DNA of 64,000 nucleotides from an uncultured Ectothiorhodospiraceae bacterium (lineage in GTDB: Bacteria; Pseudomonadota; Gammaproteobacteria; Nevskiales; Oceanococcaceae), in contig CAKZQS010000042.1 of NCBI GenBank assembly GCA_937141935.1, positions 62,001 through 126,000 on the forward strand, given 5' to 3'. The translations under genes and the position numbers were made by a program. Shown one piece after another: positions 7,903 to 16,387 of the stretch. A model generated the notes under the pieces. The model saw only the letters and a list, made by a program, of their open reading frames with translations, made no database searches and was not told where the DNA came from. Within the stretch, counting starts at the first letter, position 1; every line of letters begins with the position of its first letter.

Positions 7903-9648
7903 ATGAACATGATGAAGAAACCACTGGTGGTGGCCATGGGCCTGCTGTGCACCGGCGCGGCCTTCGCCAACACGGCGCAGACCACGCAGGACGGCAGCAA
8001 TAACGTTTCCGATACCGATCAAACCGGCTCGGGCAACACCGCCTACGTGTACCAGCTGGGCAACGGCAACCGGGCCGATGTCGACCAGACCGGCCAAGGC
8101 ATCACGGCCCGGATCAACACCTCCGCCACGCTGGATGGCAATGGCGACATCCAGGTCGAAGGCGCGGCGAACACCAACGGCTCCGTGCAGATCACGCAGA
8201 CCAACGGCGGCGCGGCGGTGTCGGCGGCCAAGTCGGCCATCGTGGTGCAGGACGGCGTGACGGGCACCGGCTCGACGGCGCCCTATGACGTGGTGGTCGA
8301 CCAGTCCGGCGCCACGGCGAAGACGGCCCTCGTGAACCAGCTCGCGGGCTCGAACCTGGCCACGGCCTCGGTCACGCAGTCCGGTGCCGGTGAACACGAT
8401 GCCCGGGTGGATCAGCGCAGCACGCAGGGCGCGGGCGCCACGGGCTACGACGTGATCGTGACCCAGTCCGGCGATGGCGCGGCGAACAGCGCGGAGGTCA
8501 TCCAGGACAACACGAACCTGTCGGAGGCCAACGTGAACCAGGCCGGTGGCGGCAACCGGGCGGACACGCGCCAGTTTGGCGGCGGCACCTCCTCCATTGA
8601 CGTCGATTCGGTGGGCACCAATGCCCTGGCGTTCGCGCACCAGGACGGCACCACCAACAGCGAGATCGTGATCGATCAGCGCGTCGGCGATGGCAACGAT
8701 GCCAACGTCTTCCAGCAGGGGGACACGAACTTCGCGGAAGTCATCCAGATCCTCGATACGCATGACGCGGACATCGACCAGAGCGGCATGACCAACTTTG
8801 CCCGCGTCAGCCAGTACGGCGGCGTGAGCAACACGGCCGACGTGACGCAGTCGGGCATGGACAACTGGACGGGCATTGGCCAGGCCGGGGATACCACCAT
8901 CGGCAACAACACGGTCACCGTGACCCAGTCGGGCAACGCCAACAACATCCTGTTCGAGCAGCGGGGCAATGCCGGCGCCGGTTCCAACGCCACGGCCACG
9001 ATCACGCAGGCCGGCTCGAACAGCCAGTTCACGCTGTATCAGAACGCCAACGGTGGCACCGGCCAGACCCTGACCGTGACCGGCACCAACCTGGACACCG
9101 TAGCCACCTATGCCTACCAGGATGGCGGCACCCACACGGCGACGATTACGCAGACCAATGTCACCGGCGGCGCCGGCCTGATCGCGCCGGTCTTCGTCGA
9201 GGAGTACGGCTTTACCGGTCGCGGCGGCACCGGCGCCTTCGACGTCTCCGTTGTGCAGCGTGGTAACAGCGACCATGGCGCCACGGTGGACCAGGTGGAC
9301 ACCATCGACGCCGTGGCCTCGGTGGTGCAGGACGGCGACTTCGGCGCGGTGGCCACCGTCGACCAAAGCAACGCCGGCAACAACCTGGAGGCTTTCATCA
9401 CCCAGGGCGGCAACAGCAACACCGGCGTGCTGACGGCCGAGATCACCCAGGAGGGCGAATACAACCGCGGCACGATCGATCAGAACGGTGGCGACCACCT
9501 GGCGACGATCACCCAGAGCGGCTTGGGCACGAGCGGGGCCTGGAACGAGGCGTTGATCACGCAGATCAACGGCACCGGCTTCAGCGCCACGATCACCCAG
9601 CAGGGCGGCGCCGGCAACAGCGCCACCATCACGCAGAGCGCGCTCTAA
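7903..9648 (+). CDS. Major curlin (functional amyloid subunit), 581 aa with about 40 repeat turns
   Basis: The ATG at 7903 follows GGAGAGAGG and begins a clear Sec signal (MNMMKKPLVVAMGLLCTGAA, cleavage before NTAQ). The rest is almost entirely curlin-type repeats: I count about 39 glutamine turns such as TQSGAGEHDARVDQ, TQSGNANNILFEQ and TQQGGAGNSATITQ. E. coli CsgA has five units in 151 aa, so this is several times longer. Composition is Gln/Asn/Gly/Thr/Ser-rich with hardly any aromatic or charged core. It would be secreted through CsgG and polymerise on the cell surface. It is the second of several curlins and probably the main fibre subunit together with the next gene. No gene symbol is given because orthology to csgA cannot be separated from its paralogues here. 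Confidence 0.92.
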   Translation: MNMMKKPLVVAMGLLCTGAAFANTAQTTQDGSNNVSDTDQTGSGNTAYVYQLGNGNRADVDQTGQGITARINTSATLDGNGDIQVEGAANTNGSVQITQTNGGAAVSAAKSAIVVQDGVTGTGSTAPYDVVVDQSGATAKTALVNQLAGSNLATASVTQSGAGEHDARVDQRSTQGAGATGYDVIVTQSGDGAANSAEVIQDNTNLSEANVNQAGGGNRADTRQFGGGTSSIDVDSVGTNALAFAHQDGTTNSEIVIDQRVGDGNDANVFQQGDTNFAEVIQILDTHDADIDQSGMTNFARVSQYGGVSNTADVTQSGMDNWTGIGQAGDTTIGNNTVTVTQSGNANNILFEQRGNAGAGSNATATITQAGSNSQFTLYQNANGGTGQTLTVTGTNLDTVATYAYQDGGTHTATITQTNVTGGAGLIAPVFVEEYGFTGRGGTGAFDVSVVQRGNSDHGATVDQVDTIDAVASVVQDGDFGAVATVDQSNAGNNLEAFITQGGNSNTGVLTAEITQEGEYNRGTIDQNGGDHLATITQSGLGTSGAWNEALITQINGTGFSATITQQGGAGNSATITQSAL

Positions 9649-9661
9649 GACGCGCGGCGTC

Positions 9662-9701
9662 GGGGTGCGGGCCCAAAGCGCCATGCGGCGGGCTGCACCC
9701 C
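9662..9701 (+). other. Intercistronic stem-loop between two curlin genes
   Basis: GGGGTGC (9662-9668) pairs with GCACCCC (9695-9701), and inner GGGCCC/GGGC bases extend the stem. It begins just after the upstream stop codon and lies before the GGAGG at 9711. It could be an mRNA-processing or stability element. Confidence 0.4.
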
Positions 9702-9724
9702 GGCACCTCTCGGAGGAAAAGATC

Positions 9725-11179
9725 ATGAACAACATGCTCAAAGCCGCAATGGCGGCACTCATCCCGGCGCTGTGCAGCGGCGCCGCCTACGCGAACTCGG
9801 CGGCCACCTTCCAGCTCGGCGCCGACAACGATGCCGACACCACGCAGGCCGGCAGCGGTAACGATGCGACCGTCAACCAATACGGCGATCGCAACAACAC
9901 CCGTGTCCAGCAAAGCGGCACGGGCAACACCGCCGCCGTCAACAACGGCTTCGCCGGCGACGAGTCGAACGACACCAGTGTCTCGGTCGACCAGTCGGGC
10001 GCCGATCACCTCGCCGAGGTGGATCAGAGCGCGGTGGCCGGCAGCGGCAGCGCGCCCTATGACGTCGACGTGACCCAGTCGGGGCAGGCGGGCCACTACG
10101 CCGATGTCGACCAGTTCGACAGCACCGGCGCGCTGGCCACGGTCAACCAGTCCGGCAGCGTGGACTTCAACGAGGCCGTCGTGCTGCAGGATCTGGTCGA
10201 CGGTGACTCGGTCAGCATCACCCAAAGCGGCACGCTGGGCTACGCCGACGTGTATCAGTTCGATAACGCCGGGCTGGGGGCCTCCAACACCGCGACGGTG
10301 ACGCAGAGCGGCGAGAACAACGACGCGATCATCACGCAGGTGGCCTCATCCGATGCGCAGGCCAGCGTGCAGCAAAGCGGCGTGGATGCCCTGGTTACGG
10401 ATGCCAGCGAGATCTACCAGGAGGGCGTCGACGACGCCGAGGCCACGTCCATCCAGACGGGCGACGGCAACAACAGCCTGATCGACCAGGTCGGTGCGCA
10501 GATCGTGCGGACCAGCGTCACACAGAGCGGGGCCGGCAACAGCAGCACCGTCTACAACTGGGACGGCAGCACGCTGACGGTCACGGTGGTGCAGGCCGGT
10601 GACGACAACGATGTCTTCGTCGATCAGAACGGCGGCGGCGGCGACAAGACCGCAACCGTCACGCAGGACGGCAACGACAACGCTGCCGATGTCGACCAGG
10701 ATGCCGGCGGCAGCTTCAAGACCGCCACCATCAGCCAGAGCGGAGCGGACAACGACGCCGACGTCGACCAGTTCAGCATGGGCGACAACCAGAGCGTGGA
10801 CCTGACCCAGAGCGGCGACAACAACGACGCCGACATCGAGCAGCTGGCCGGCGCCGATCACAGCGTGCTGGCCACGCAAAGCGGCAACGGCGACCGCCTG
10901 GCCGTGTTGCAGGACAACGGCGACGACCTCAGCGCCACGGTCACGCAGGCCGGCCTGAACAGCGACGTCGACATCGACCAATCCGGCAGCTGGAACCAGG
11001 CCACCGTGGATCAGAGCGGCGAGCGTAACGACGCCTTCATCACCCAGGACGGCCTGGGGCTGATGGCCACGCCCAACGAGGCCTTCATCACGCAAGTCGG
11101 TGGCGAGACCTTCAGCGCCACCATCACCCAGACCGGCGGCGACGCGAATTATTCGTGGATTCGCCAAGCCGGCATGTGA
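9725..11179 (+). CDS. Second major curlin, 484 aa with about 36 repeat turns
   Basis: The ATG at 9725 has GGAGG at 9711-9715 and a signal peptide (MNNMLKAAMAALIPALCSGA, cleavage near AYA-NSAATF). The mature protein is a run of curlin turns (NQYGDRNNTRVQQSG, TQSGENNDAIITQ, DQSGERNDAFITQ). It differs from the preceding curlin in being very rich in Asp (DNDAD, DDNDVFVDQ), giving an acidic fibre that could bind cations. The C-terminus, SWIRQAGM, breaks the repeat. It overlaps no neighbour and is followed 10 bases later by the Calx-beta gene. Paralogous, non-identical curlins in one operon suggest mixed or sequentially built fibres. Confidence 0.9.
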   Translation: MNNMLKAAMAALIPALCSGAAYANSAATFQLGADNDADTTQAGSGNDATVNQYGDRNNTRVQQSGTGNTAAVNNGFAGDESNDTSVSVDQSGADHLAEVDQSAVAGSGSAPYDVDVTQSGQAGHYADVDQFDSTGALATVNQSGSVDFNEAVVLQDLVDGDSVSITQSGTLGYADVYQFDNAGLGASNTATVTQSGENNDAIITQVASSDAQASVQQSGVDALVTDASEIYQEGVDDAEATSIQTGDGNNSLIDQVGAQIVRTSVTQSGAGNSSTVYNWDGSTLTVTVVQAGDDNDVFVDQNGGGGDKTATVTQDGNDNAADVDQDAGGSFKTATISQSGADNDADVDQFSMGDNQSVDLTQSGDNNDADIEQLAGADHSVLATQSGNGDRLAVLQDNGDDLSATVTQAGLNSDVDIDQSGSWNQATVDQSGERNDAFITQDGLGLMATPNEAFITQVGGETFSATITQTGGDANYSWIRQAGM

Positions 11180-11189
11180 GGGGACGACC

Positions 11190-12554
11190 ATGAAAAAGTC
11201 ATCACGCTATAGCGTAGCGAAGCCACTCGTCGTCTTTGCGACCCTTGTGGTGGGGGCCTCCCCGACCTTCGCTGCCGATGCCCCGCGCATCCTGTTGCAT
11301 AACTCACCGTGTGTCGGCAGCCAAGAACACTTTCCCGGGGCTCTCAATAACCTCGGTCACGCGTTCACCGAGACGGACACGCAATCCGCGCTTGCCCAAG
11401 CACTTGCGAACGACGGGCCGTGGGATCTTGTAATCGTGGATGAGTACAGCGACTTCATTGACTCGGCAGCTGGGGCGCTGGCGGCTCATGTGGACAGTGG
11501 CGGCAAGGCCTACATGAACTATTGGAACTGGACTCCCACTCTTGCCAGCATCTTCGATGCCACCGTGAGTGCGAGCTATTCCGCTCCCGTCGCGATTAAC
11601 GATTGGGACTCGGCTCACACGCTATTCAACTCCCCAGGCGCCGTCTCAACACCGCTGACGCCGGACCGAGACACCTGCTTCACCGATGGCGCGCGCTTCG
11701 GGCTTGAGTCCGGGGGAGTTGCGGTTGGTGGCTACAGCGGCAGCCCGAGTGCGAACCAGGCGGGCATCATCGTGGGCAACGACGGTCGCACGGTGCTCTT
11801 CGGCGGAATTCTGGGCCTGTTTGACGAAGGCGCAGCATTCGCGGAGAACGTGGTTGCATTTCTGGTCGGCGGTGGCACGTCGCAACTCAGCGTAGAGGAC
11901 GCCCAGGCTGCGGAAACCGACACCACGGCCGCAGTCGACTTTGTCGTCCAGTTGTCCGCGTCGTCCGACTCTGGCGTCACGCTGTCCTACCACACCGAAG
12001 ACGGCACCGCCGTCGACGGTGAGGACTACCAGGGCACGCAAAGCGGCAGCCTGACCATCCCCGCCGGTCAGACCAGCGGCATGATCAGCGTGCCGGTCTT
12101 CGGCGACTCGCTGCACGAGGGCGACGAGACCTTCCTGGTCATCATCGACAGCGTCAGCGGCGCCGAGCTGGCGGATGACGACGACCAGGCCGAGGGCACC
12201 ATCGTCAATGACGACGCGGCGCCCACCGTCAGCATCGCGCTGTCGGCCACCCGGGTTTACGAGGATCCGGATCGCCGCCGCCCGAGCTCGACCATCACGG
12301 CCACGCTGTCGGAGGTCTCCGGCCTGGACACGGTGATCGACTTTGCGCTCTCGGGCACGGCCACGGTGGATGTCGACTACACGCTGCCAGCCCTGGTGGT
12401 GCCCGCTGGCCAGACCCAGGCCAGCGTGCACCTCACCGTAATCGAGGACGAGATCAACGAGCGGGTGGAGACGGCAACGCTGAGCTACGCGGGCAGCGAC
12501 TACGAGGTGGAGATTCACTCCAAGCGGGCGCGCTCCGGTCGCCGGGGCCGATAG
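11190..12554 (+). CDS. Secreted protein with glutamine-amidotransferase-like N-domain and two Calx-beta domains, inside the curli operon
   Basis: A 454-aa protein starting 10 bases after the curlin stop, with GAGGGGA upstream and a signal peptide (SVAKPLVVFATLVVG...TFA). Residues about 28-232 (PRILLHNSPC, WDLVIVDEYSDFID, VLFGGILGLFDEGAAF) resemble a Rossmann-like class I amidotransferase/ThuA-type fold, without an evident catalytic triad. About 236-350 is a Calx-beta domain (VDGEDYQ, SLTIPAGQTSG, HEGDETFLVIID), and a second one covers about 353-440. The C-terminus is basic (SKRARSGRRGR). Calx-beta domains bind Ca2+ and are common in adhesins. It has no curlin repeat, so it may be a fibre-associated adhesin or matrix protein co-secreted with the amyloid. 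Curli operons of E. coli lack such a gene. Confidence 0.75.
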   Translation: MKKSSRYSVAKPLVVFATLVVGASPTFAADAPRILLHNSPCVGSQEHFPGALNNLGHAFTETDTQSALAQALANDGPWDLVIVDEYSDFIDSAAGALAAHVDSGGKAYMNYWNWTPTLASIFDATVSASYSAPVAINDWDSAHTLFNSPGAVSTPLTPDRDTCFTDGARFGLESGGVAVGGYSGSPSANQAGIIVGNDGRTVLFGGILGLFDEGAAFAENVVAFLVGGGTSQLSVEDAQAAETDTTAAVDFVVQLSASSDSGVTLSYHTEDGTAVDGEDYQGTQSGSLTIPAGQTSGMISVPVFGDSLHEGDETFLVIIDSVSGAELADDDDQAEGTIVNDDAAPTVSIALSATRVYEDPDRRRPSSTITATLSEVSGLDTVIDFALSGTATVDVDYTLPALVVPAGQTQASVHLTVIEDEINERVETATLSYAGSDYEVEIHSKRARSGRRGR

Positions 12555-12570
12555 GGGGCAAGCAGGCGGT

Positions 12571-12610
12571 GAGAGAGGGTCTGCTCTGTGGGGGCAGCAG
12601 GCCCTCTCTC
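12571..12610 (+). other. Strong intercistronic stem-loop (15-bp stem)
   Basis: Bases 12571-12585 pair with 12596-12610: GAGAGAGGG with CCCTCTCTC, a T-G wobble, then CTGCT with AGCAG. The loop is the ten bases 12586-12595. It follows the Calx-beta stop by 16 bases and has no T-run, so it is better read as a 3' stabiliser, processing site or partial terminator separating the Calx-beta gene from the third curlin. Confidence 0.6.
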
Positions 12611-12684
12611 GGCGGCGGCTAAAGGCCTCGTGTGGACATCGAAGGGCTGCGCCTGGTGGGCGCTGAGTCCAGGAGATTCAGGTC

Positions 12685-13773
12685 ATGACCATGATGAAAA
12701 CAGCAGGGATCGGCGCGCTGGGCGTGCTGCTGGCGGGAGCCGCGGTGGCCAATACCGCGACCACCACGCAGAACGGCAGCCACAACGCGGCGACGGTGGA
12801 TCAGGTGGGCAGTGAGCACACCGCCCATGTGAACACGGGCGGCGATCGCATCAACTTCAACGGCGACGTGGTGCTCAACAACAACACGAACAGCCCGAAC
12901 TTCGGCAACCCGCGCGACCCGGCGGTGGCTATCGACCACAACACGGTCGAGATCACCCAGGGCGGGCACCGCCATCGGGCGCTGGTGAACCAGATCCGCA
13001 CGGCGAACACGCCGGGGGCCGGTGCGCTCAACGTCGAGATCACGCAGCTCGGCGTGGCCAACGGCAATAACCGGCACACCGCGAACGTGCTGCAGGAGGA
13101 CTCGGCGGACGCTCAGGCGATCGTGACGCAGCGCGTGGACGGCGGCGCGCAGTCCAATACGGCGTCGATCACGCAGAACCGCGCCATCAGCAGCACGGTC
13201 GAGATCGCGCAGGTCTCCGGGGCTTTCGACAACAACGCCTCCGGGCGGCAATCCCGCCGTTCGGGGGTGGACACGGCGAACTCCACCATCGTGATTTCGC
13301 AAGACTCCAGCAACGGCAGCGATAACGCCGCCGTGCATCAGCAGGGGGCCACCAACACCAGCGCCGACCTGAGCCAGAGCGACGGCGGCGACCACATCAG
13401 CCGCGTGGTTCAGCGCGGCGACAGCAACAGCTTGCAGCTGACGCAGAACGGCGCCCGCAACACGGCGGGCTTCAACCAGAGCGGGGCCGGCATCAGCACC
13501 TGGCTGCAGCAGGAGGGCGATTTGCTGACGGCCGAGCTGCTGCAGTTCGGCAACGACGGCGAGATCGCTTTGCGCCAGAGCGGCATCGGCAATGACGCCG
13601 AGGTCGACCAGGGCGGCGACCTGCACCTGGCGACCATCGCGCAGAGCGGTGACGGTTCCGCTGCGATCAACCGGGCGACCATCACGCAGGGCGTGGGCAG
13701 CGGCTTCACCGCCAGCATCGCGCAGCTTGGGGGTGGCGGGAACGCCGCCGCCATCGTGCAGAACGGGCTGTGA
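12685..13773 (+). CDS. Third curlin, 362 aa
   Basis: The ATG at 12685 has AGGAGA at 12671-12676 and a signal peptide (MMKTAGIGALGVLLAGAAVA, cleavage before NTATT). About 24 curlin turns follow (TQNGSHNAATVDQ, TQNGARNTAGFNQ, RQSGIGNDAEVDQ), with irregular stretches near residues 55-90 and around the basic RQSRRSG segment. It is preceded by the strong hairpin at 12571-12610 and followed 37 bases later by the CsgH-like gene. The shorter length and broken repeats suggest a minor subunit or an alternative nucleator. Confidence 0.88.
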   Translation: MTMMKTAGIGALGVLLAGAAVANTATTTQNGSHNAATVDQVGSEHTAHVNTGGDRINFNGDVVLNNNTNSPNFGNPRDPAVAIDHNTVEITQGGHRHRALVNQIRTANTPGAGALNVEITQLGVANGNNRHTANVLQEDSADAQAIVTQRVDGGAQSNTASITQNRAISSTVEIAQVSGAFDNNASGRQSRRSGVDTANSTIVISQDSSNGSDNAAVHQQGATNTSADLSQSDGGDHISRVVQRGDSNSLQLTQNGARNTAGFNQSGAGISTWLQQEGDLLTAELLQFGNDGEIALRQSGIGNDAEVDQGGDLHLATIAQSGDGSAAINRATITQGVGSGFTASIAQLGGGGNAAAIVQNGL

Positions 13774-13810
13774 GCCGCGGCTGCGGACCCCGTTCGTGAG
13801 GATGCCCAGG

Positions 13811-14221
13811 ATGTCTGCGCGCTGGATCCAGTCCTTGCTGCTTTGCTCCGCCGCGCTGGCCGGCCCGGGCCTGAGCGCCGCGGCCGAGCCCGCGGCCCCG
13901 GTCGGCGGGCTGGAGCTGCTGGTGGCGCGCGACGGGGATGCCTGGTCGCTGCGCCCCTACTGGCAGCCCGAGGCCACGCCGACGCCGGGCGTGTCCACGC
14001 AACCCTTGCGCTACGAGCTGCTGGTCGAGTCGGTGTCGGGGCCCAATCGCCTGCGCAGCCGGCAAAGCGGCACGATCGCGCCGGCGACGGCCGCCCCGGG
14101 CGGTGTGAAAACGCCCTTGACCACCCTGCGCATCCAGGCCCACGCCCAGACTCGCTACCGCGCCATGCTGACGCTGCGCGAGGGCGAGCGGGTCGTGGGC
14201 AGCCAGGCCGCGGATTTCTAG
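13811..14221 (+). CDS. CsgC/CsgH-like curli chaperone or inhibitor
   Basis: The start ATG 13811 has GAGG nine bases upstream; ATG 13802 is in frame but too close to that site. The 136-aa protein has a signal peptide (QSLLLCSAALAGPGLSAA) and a single small beta-sandwich: GGLELLVARDGDAWSLRPYW, LRYELLVESVSGPN, SRQSGTI, YRAMLTLREGERVVGSQA. This order of strands, with the conserved S-x-Q-S-G and YRA-LT segments, matches CsgH, the periplasmic inhibitor of premature curlin fibrillation. It lies between the curlin genes and csgE/F/G, the expected place. Assignment to CsgH rather than CsgC is by overall look only. Confidence 0.7.
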   Translation: MSARWIQSLLLCSAALAGPGLSAAAEPAAPVGGLELLVARDGDAWSLRPYWQPEATPTPGVSTQPLRYELLVESVSGPNRLRSRQSGTIAPATAAPGGVKTPLTTLRIQAHAQTRYRAMLTLREGERVVGSQAADF

Positions 14222-14244
14222 CCGGCGGCCCAGCAGTGCACACC

Positions 14245-14577
14245 ATGTCAAAACACGCGCACAGCGCCGCCTCGCTCCGTCGGGCCGCGATCTCATGCGG
14301 CGCGCTCGCCGCGCTGCTGCTTGGCGCCGGGGCCGCCGTGGCGCAGGACCTGGCCGAGGACGAGGGCTCTGAGCTGGGGGTGGACGAGATCATCCTGGCC
14401 CCCGACCCCCTGCAGAGGGCGCAGATGTCGGATGCGGTGGTGCAGTCGATGCAGGCCGACGGCGCACGGCTGGCCGAGACGCTCGGCCAGCAATCGCAAA
14501 CGGCCGCGGGGACGGCGGTCATCGAGCAGCGCGGCTCGTCCAGCAACCGCGCGCAGATCGATCAGTTCCGGCGATGA
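14245..14577 (+). CDS. Small exported protein ending in a single curlin repeat
   Basis: A 110-aa protein with a basic start and signal segment (residues about 11-33, ending AVAQ). The middle is acidic and helical (DEIILAPDPLQRAQMSD). The last 20 residues contain one full curlin unit, AVIEQRGSSSNRAQIDQ, with the A-x3-Q-x-G-x3-N-x-A-x3-Q spacing, and end in FRR. The gene overlaps csgE by ATGA (14574-14577). One repeat is too little for a fibre, so it may be a cap, adaptor or surface nucleator. No clear ribosome site precedes the start, and it may be translated by coupling. Function is unproven. Confidence 0.65.
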   Translation: MSKHAHSAASLRRAAISCGALAALLLGAGAAVAQDLAEDEGSELGVDEIILAPDPLQRAQMSDAVVQSMQADGARLAETLGQQSQTAAGTAVIEQRGSSSNRAQIDQFRR

Positions 14578-15035
14578 AAACCCTGATCGCCCTCGCCATC
14601 GTGCTGTCAGCCACCAGCCAGGCCTGGGCCGCGTACCCGTGGTCGCCACAAGAGCGGCCGGCGGACGACGCGGCCGAGCAGGACGCGCCGCTGGAATCCG
14701 CCACGGAGGCGGACATCAGCGGCTTCATCATCGACAACACGATTACCCGCGCGGGGCACGACTTCGCCCGTTACCTCGCCGACGCCCGGCGGCTCAACTT
14801 TCCCGACGCCGCCTACAACCTCACGGTGCGGGAACGGCCCTCGGCCCGCTGGGGGAATCTTGTTTGGGTGGAGAACGAGGGCAAGACGGTCTACCGGCAG
14901 TTCCTGCAGCTGCGCGCCGGCAACGTCCAGGAGGTTGCCGAGCAGGCGGCCGCATTCATTCATGAAGAAGTGCAGCGCGTGAAGCTGCGGGCCTTGCTGG
15001 CCGACGACTTCGATTTGGCCAAAGACGAGTTTTAA
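14574..15035 (+). CDS. csgE: Curli secretion specificity factor CsgE
   Basis: A 153-aa protein starting in the ATGA overlap with the mini-curlin. It has a short signal peptide (MKTLIALAIVLSATSQAWA) and a CsgE domain over about 40-140: DISGFIIDNTITRAGHDFAR, LTVRERPSARWGNLVWVENE, VYRQFL. CsgE caps the periplasmic side of the CsgG pore and delivers curlins to it. The conserved D-x-TIT-x-G-x-DF segment and the W-G-x-x-VWV segment are both present. It is followed 10 bases later by csgF, as in most curli operons. Confidence 0.92.
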   Translation: MKTLIALAIVLSATSQAWAAYPWSPQERPADDAAEQDAPLESATEADISGFIIDNTITRAGHDFARYLADARRLNFPDAAYNLTVRERPSARWGNLVWVENEGKTVYRQFLQLRAGNVQEVAEQAAAFIHEEVQRVKLRALLADDFDLAKDEF

Positions 15036-15045
15036 GGGGATAACA

Positions 15046-15462
15046 ATGAAAACTTTGCCTGCACGTGCAGCGGGATTCGCGCTGGCCCTGGCCGGGTTCA
15101 CGGCCTCCGCCTCGGAGCTGGTGTACACCCCCGTGAACCCCAGCTTTGGCGGCAATCCGCTCAACGGCTCCACGCTGCTCGGGTCGGCCCAGGCGCAAAA
15201 CGACACCTCCGACCGCTCGCGCTCGTCGGGGTCCTCGCGCTTTGGCACCAGCGCCATCGACCGCTTCACCAGCTCGCTGCAGTCGCGCCTGTTGAGCCAG
15301 CTGCTATCCGACATTGGCGATGGCAACACCGGGAGCCTGGTCACCGACGACTTCATCGTGGAAATCGTCGACGCCGACGGCACGCTTTCGGTTGTCGTGA
15401 CGGACCGGCTGACCGACGAGACCACCGTGATTGAGGTCAACGGCCTCAATCCCAACAACTAA
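15046..15462 (+). CDS. csgF: Curli assembly protein CsgF
   Basis: A 138-aa protein with AAGGGGATAAC just before the ATG and a signal peptide (residues 1-22). The mature N-terminus, SELVYTPVNPSFGGNPLNGS, is the signature region that inserts into the CsgG pore and forms its second constriction. The Ser/Arg-rich neck (SDRSRSSGSSRFG) and a C-terminal beta domain (DDFIVEIVDADGTLSVVVTD) complete the family pattern. CsgF couples secretion to nucleation at the outer surface. It lies directly upstream of csgG. Confidence 0.95.
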   Translation: MKTLPARAAGFALALAGFTASASELVYTPVNPSFGGNPLNGSTLLGSAQAQNDTSDRSRSSGSSRFGTSAIDRFTSSLQSRLLSQLLSDIGDGNTGSLVTDDFIVEIVDADGTLSVVVTDRLTDETTVIEVNGLNPNN

Positions 15463-15479
15463 GCGCGGCGGTGAATACG

Positions 15480-16361
15480 ATGTCCATCAAGATTGCGCGC
15501 GGCGGCCTGGCCCTGGGCCTTGCGCTGGGCCTGAGCGGTTGCGCGGCGACCTTTGACCACCGCGCGGACCCCTCGATCGAGACCCTGGCCGCCTCGCTGA
15601 CCCCGCGCATGTCCTCCTACCAGGACCTGTTGGCGCTGCCGGAGCCGCGCGGGCGCATCGTCGCTTCGGTGTATTCCTTCCGCGACCAGACCGGGCAGTA
15701 CAAGCCCGCGCCCGCCAGCTCCTTCTCGACGGCGGTCACGCAGGGCGCGGCCTCGATGCTGGTCAGCGCCATGAACGATTCGGGCTGGTTTATCCCGCTG
15801 GAGCGAGAGGGGCTGCAGAACCTGCTGACCGAACGCAAGATCATCCGCGCGGCGCTGAACAAGCCCAATGTGCCCGACAACAACAGCGAAGACCTGCCCT
15901 CGCTGCTGGCCGCCAACATCCTGCTGGAGGGCGGGGTGGTGGCCTATGAGTCGAACGTGCGCACCGGCGGCGCCGGCGCGCGCTACCTGGGCATCGGCGG
16001 CTCCGAGCAGTACCGCGTGGACCAGGTTACGGTGAACCTGCGGGCCATCGACATTCGCTCCGGCCGCATCCTGCACGACGTGATGACGACCAAGACCATC
16101 CTGTCGAAGGAGATCACGGCCGGCGTCTACACCTTTGTCGATTTCCGCCGCCTGCTCGAACTGGAGGCGGGCACCACCGTCAATGAGCCGGCCCAACTGT
16201 GCGTGCTGTCGGCCATCGAGACGGCCCTGATCCACCTGATCGTGGACGGCCTGGACGCCCGCTCCTGGGGGCTTGCGAATCCCGCGGATGACGGCGCGCC
16301 GGTGCTGCGGCGCTACCGCGAAGCGCGCAACGGCGTGGATGGCGGCGCGACCGCCGGCTAA
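15480..16361 (+). CDS. csgG: Curli secretion pore CsgG (outer-membrane lipoprotein)
   Basis: A 293-aa protein from ATG 15480, with GGCGGTG upstream; GTG 15471 is an in-frame alternative. The lipobox LSGC near residue 21-24 marks a lipoprotein. The CsgG domain shows YSFRDQTGQYK, FSTAVTQGAASMLVSAM, GWFIPLEREGLQNLLTERKI, GGVVAYESNVRTGGAGARYL, YRVDQVTVNLRAID and the KTILSKEITAGVY strand region. CsgG forms the nonameric channel through which unfolded curlins leave the cell. It completes a csgEFG set, so this operon should make and export its own amyloid. Confidence 0.95.
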   Translation: MSIKIARGGLALGLALGLSGCAATFDHRADPSIETLAASLTPRMSSYQDLLALPEPRGRIVASVYSFRDQTGQYKPAPASSFSTAVTQGAASMLVSAMNDSGWFIPLEREGLQNLLTERKIIRAALNKPNVPDNNSEDLPSLLAANILLEGGVVAYESNVRTGGAGARYLGIGGSEQYRVDQVTVNLRAIDIRSGRILHDVMTTKTILSKEITAGVYTFVDFRRLLELEAGTTVNEPAQLCVLSAIETALIHLIVDGLDARSWGLANPADDGAPVLRRYREARNGVDGGATAG

Positions 16362-16387
16362 GACCCCCAAGCGAGAGGCAGAATCCA

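Noticed and set aside
7273-9762. Very long minus-strand open frame opposite the curlin genes
   Set aside because: It is antisense to the repetitive curlins, has odd low-complexity composition (RDRG, HHRG), no signal or domain, and follows the codon phase of the real gene in GC-rich repeats.
7903-13773. Curlin repeats as a CRISPR array or DNA minisatellite
   Set aside because: The periodicity is in the protein (Q-x-G-x-N) with divergent codons and no identical spacer/repeat pattern.
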